Source of the DNA: Phycisphaerales bacterium
Lineage (GTDB): Bacteria > Planctomycetota > Phycisphaerae > Sedimentisphaerales > Anaerobacaceae
NCBI GenBank assembly: GCA_020343675.1
Contig: CP070806.1
Location: 2,887,572-2,930,136, forward strand
Reading direction: 5' to 3'
DNA length: 42,565 nucleotides
Below the pieces are notes generated by a model. It searched no databases and was not told the origin of the DNA. It worked only from the letters and a program-made list of their open reading frames with translations. Each line of letters begins with the position of its first letter. Within the stretch, counting starts at the first letter, position 1. Both the position numbers and the translations under genes were made by a program. Of the stretch, positions 41,563-42,565 are shown in pieces.

Positions 41563-42528
41563 ATGAAACCAACAAAGTTGTACGTTTTCAGTGTCGTCTT
41601 TTTCATTGCAGCAGGGGAACTGGGCGCGCAGGCTAAGCCTGCCGAAGAGCCTGCACTGGACGCAGTCCAACAGCACCGCCGGGCCTTTCTTGAAGGCGTG
41701 CTGTTTACAACCCGGCAAAGAGAAGCAATGATGCGAAAGCCTCCGGCAAGCTTCAACACCAAAGACGTCCTGGCCGGGATCGAAAGTGTGGAGGTTGTCG
41801 TGGAGGATCTGGCGCCGGTGGTGGAACAGTACGGCCTGACTAAGCAGGACGTGCAGGCCCGCATCGAGTCGCAGCTTCGGGGCCGCCGGATCGAGGTGCT
41901 TACCGCGCAGTCTTCCACGCCAGCCGCCGAGCAGGCCGAAGAACCAAACGAAGCCCTGATGCGGACAGCCGGCATCGAATCGGACGAGGGTTTCGAGCAG
42001 GGCGTTAGAGAGTATTTGCAGCAGAGCGAGCCGGTCTCGTCGTTGGGGATACTCGATGTGACGGTCACAGCCGTCACCGACGAGGCCGCGGGTTTTGCCG
42101 CCTATTCGTTCCACGTGCAGTTCTTGCAGCCGGTGCAGTTGCTGCGCCCCGACCCGAGGCGGTCTCTGGCCGCGACCTGGGCGATTGGCAAGGTTGGCTA
42201 CGTGTCGCTCAAGGATTTCTCAAGCGTCGCCGAACAGGCCGGCGAGATTATTGACGCATTCATCGACGATTATCTTGAAGCGAACCCGAACAGAGGGATT
42301 CGCACGCGTGCCCGCGAAACCAGGACACCACCCAATGGGGTGGTGACCGGTATCGTTCGCAGCCAGGACAGCTCTACAGCCGTGGTCGGCACGCAGGTCG
42401 TCCGCGAGGGCGAGACCATTGACGGCGTCACCATTGTCAGGATACACGACGACCGAGTCGAATTCGAGAAAGCCGGCCGGCGCTGGACGCAGGAGATCAA
42501 CGAACCCCCGAGCGAGCAGTGGCAGTAG
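41563..42528 (+). CDS. Exported protein with GspC/PilP-like C-terminal segment
   Basis: 321 residues from the ATG at 41563; codons upstream to 41293 are a shadow of GT9, and another ATG at 41527 would put charged residues before the signal. Signal peptide MKPTKLYVFSVVFFIAAGEL. The central part (about 25-220) has two alternating alpha/beta segments (VEVVVEDLAPVVEQYGLTKQ, DVTVTAVTDEAAGFAAYSFH) without a recognised family. The C-terminal 50 residues read AVVGTQVVREGETIDGVTIV followed by RIHDDRVEFEKAGRRW, the short beta module seen in type II secretion GspC/GspB and pilus PilP proteins. No other secretion gene is present. Perhaps an envelope assembly factor; unproven. The final 37 bases of the window hold nothing recognisable. 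Confidence 0.6.
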   Translation: MKPTKLYVFSVVFFIAAGELGAQAKPAEEPALDAVQQHRRAFLEGVLFTTRQREAMMRKPPASFNTKDVLAGIESVEVVVEDLAPVVEQYGLTKQDVQARIESQLRGRRIEVLTAQSSTPAAEQAEEPNEALMRTAGIESDEGFEQGVREYLQQSEPVSSLGILDVTVTAVTDEAAGFAAYSFHVQFLQPVQLLRPDPRRSLAATWAIGKVGYVSLKDFSSVAEQAGEIIDAFIDDYLEANPNRGIRTRARETRTPPNGVVTGIVRSQDSSTAVVGTQVVREGETIDGVTIVRIHDDRVEFEKAGRRWTQEINEPPSEQWQ

Positions 42529-42565
42529 AGAAAAGATCGGACAGTAATAGGGTGCGATGAATCGC

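Noticed and set aside
1..42565. CRISPR arrays, tRNA or rRNA genes
   Set aside because: No regularly spaced direct repeats, no tRNA-like cloverleaf with a T-loop match, and no rRNA-like sequence were seen on either strand.

Overview
The window looks like a piece of a Planctomycetota chromosome, most likely class Phycisphaerae. This is inferred from gene content only; no rRNA or other marker gene is present. Supporting signs are PQQ-like beta-propeller proteins with a WPQWRGPNRDG start, Tat-exported Gfo/Idh/MocA oxidoreductases, several DUF1080 (3-keto-disaccharide hydrolase) proteins, secreted glycosidase-like proteins of the DUF5060 type, a large FnIII/discoidin surface protein with repeated WRVDEVN motifs, and lipid A/LPS genes of a diderm envelope. 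GC content is moderate to high and genes are densely packed.

Layout. 1-5.9 kb: the tail of one PQQ-propeller gene and a complete second one (+), then a secreted DUF5060 glycosidase and a 784-residue FnIII/discoidin surface protein (both -). 5.9-6.7 kb: an 0.8-kb gap holding a decayed IS256-family transposase C-terminus, a short hairpin repeat and a good sigma70-type promoter. 6.7-14.1 kb: envelope glycan genes, namely a methyltransferase and a GT4-GT2 fusion glycosyltransferase (+), facing a tandem WaaP/Kdo-type kinase, lpxI, lpxD and a GT9 heptosyltransferase-like gene (-). 14.3-24.9 kb (-): a run of six genes reading lipoprotein, clan-A glycosidase, FG-GAP/VCBS propeller, DUF2339, DUF3999, TPR/transglutaminase. 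25.1-29.7 kb: a SirB1-like TPR protein (-), a DUF1080 lipoprotein (+), then a three-gene run of a hypothetical gene, DUF167 and a MATE transporter (-). 29.9-35.6 kb (-): a compact operon UroD-like, Gfo/Idh/MocA, Gfo/Idh/MocA, DUF1080 fused to a sugar-isomerase TIM barrel. 35.6-36.3 kb: an intergenic region with divergent promoters and a striking dyad ahead of a small two-helix membrane protein (+). 36.4-40.3 kb (-): NUDIX hydrolase, pyrD (class 1B type), heparinase II/III-like lyase. 40.4-42.5 kb (+): a second GT9 heptosyltransferase and an exported protein with a GspC/PilP-like C-terminal segment.

Two themes dominate. One is polysaccharide and glycoside breakdown outside the cytoplasm: lyase, glycosidases, exported oxidoreductases and keto-sugar hydrolases. 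The UroD-Gfo-Gfo-DUF1080/TIM operon can be read as a periplasmic oxidise-then-cleave route for glycosides. The other is outer-membrane lipid A/core assembly. The most unusual signals are the TTATACAG dyad leader near 35.9 kb, the double-kinase protein near 10 kb, the DUF1080-TIM fusion, and a family of short GTAGGR-plus-hairpin repeats at three intergenic sites.
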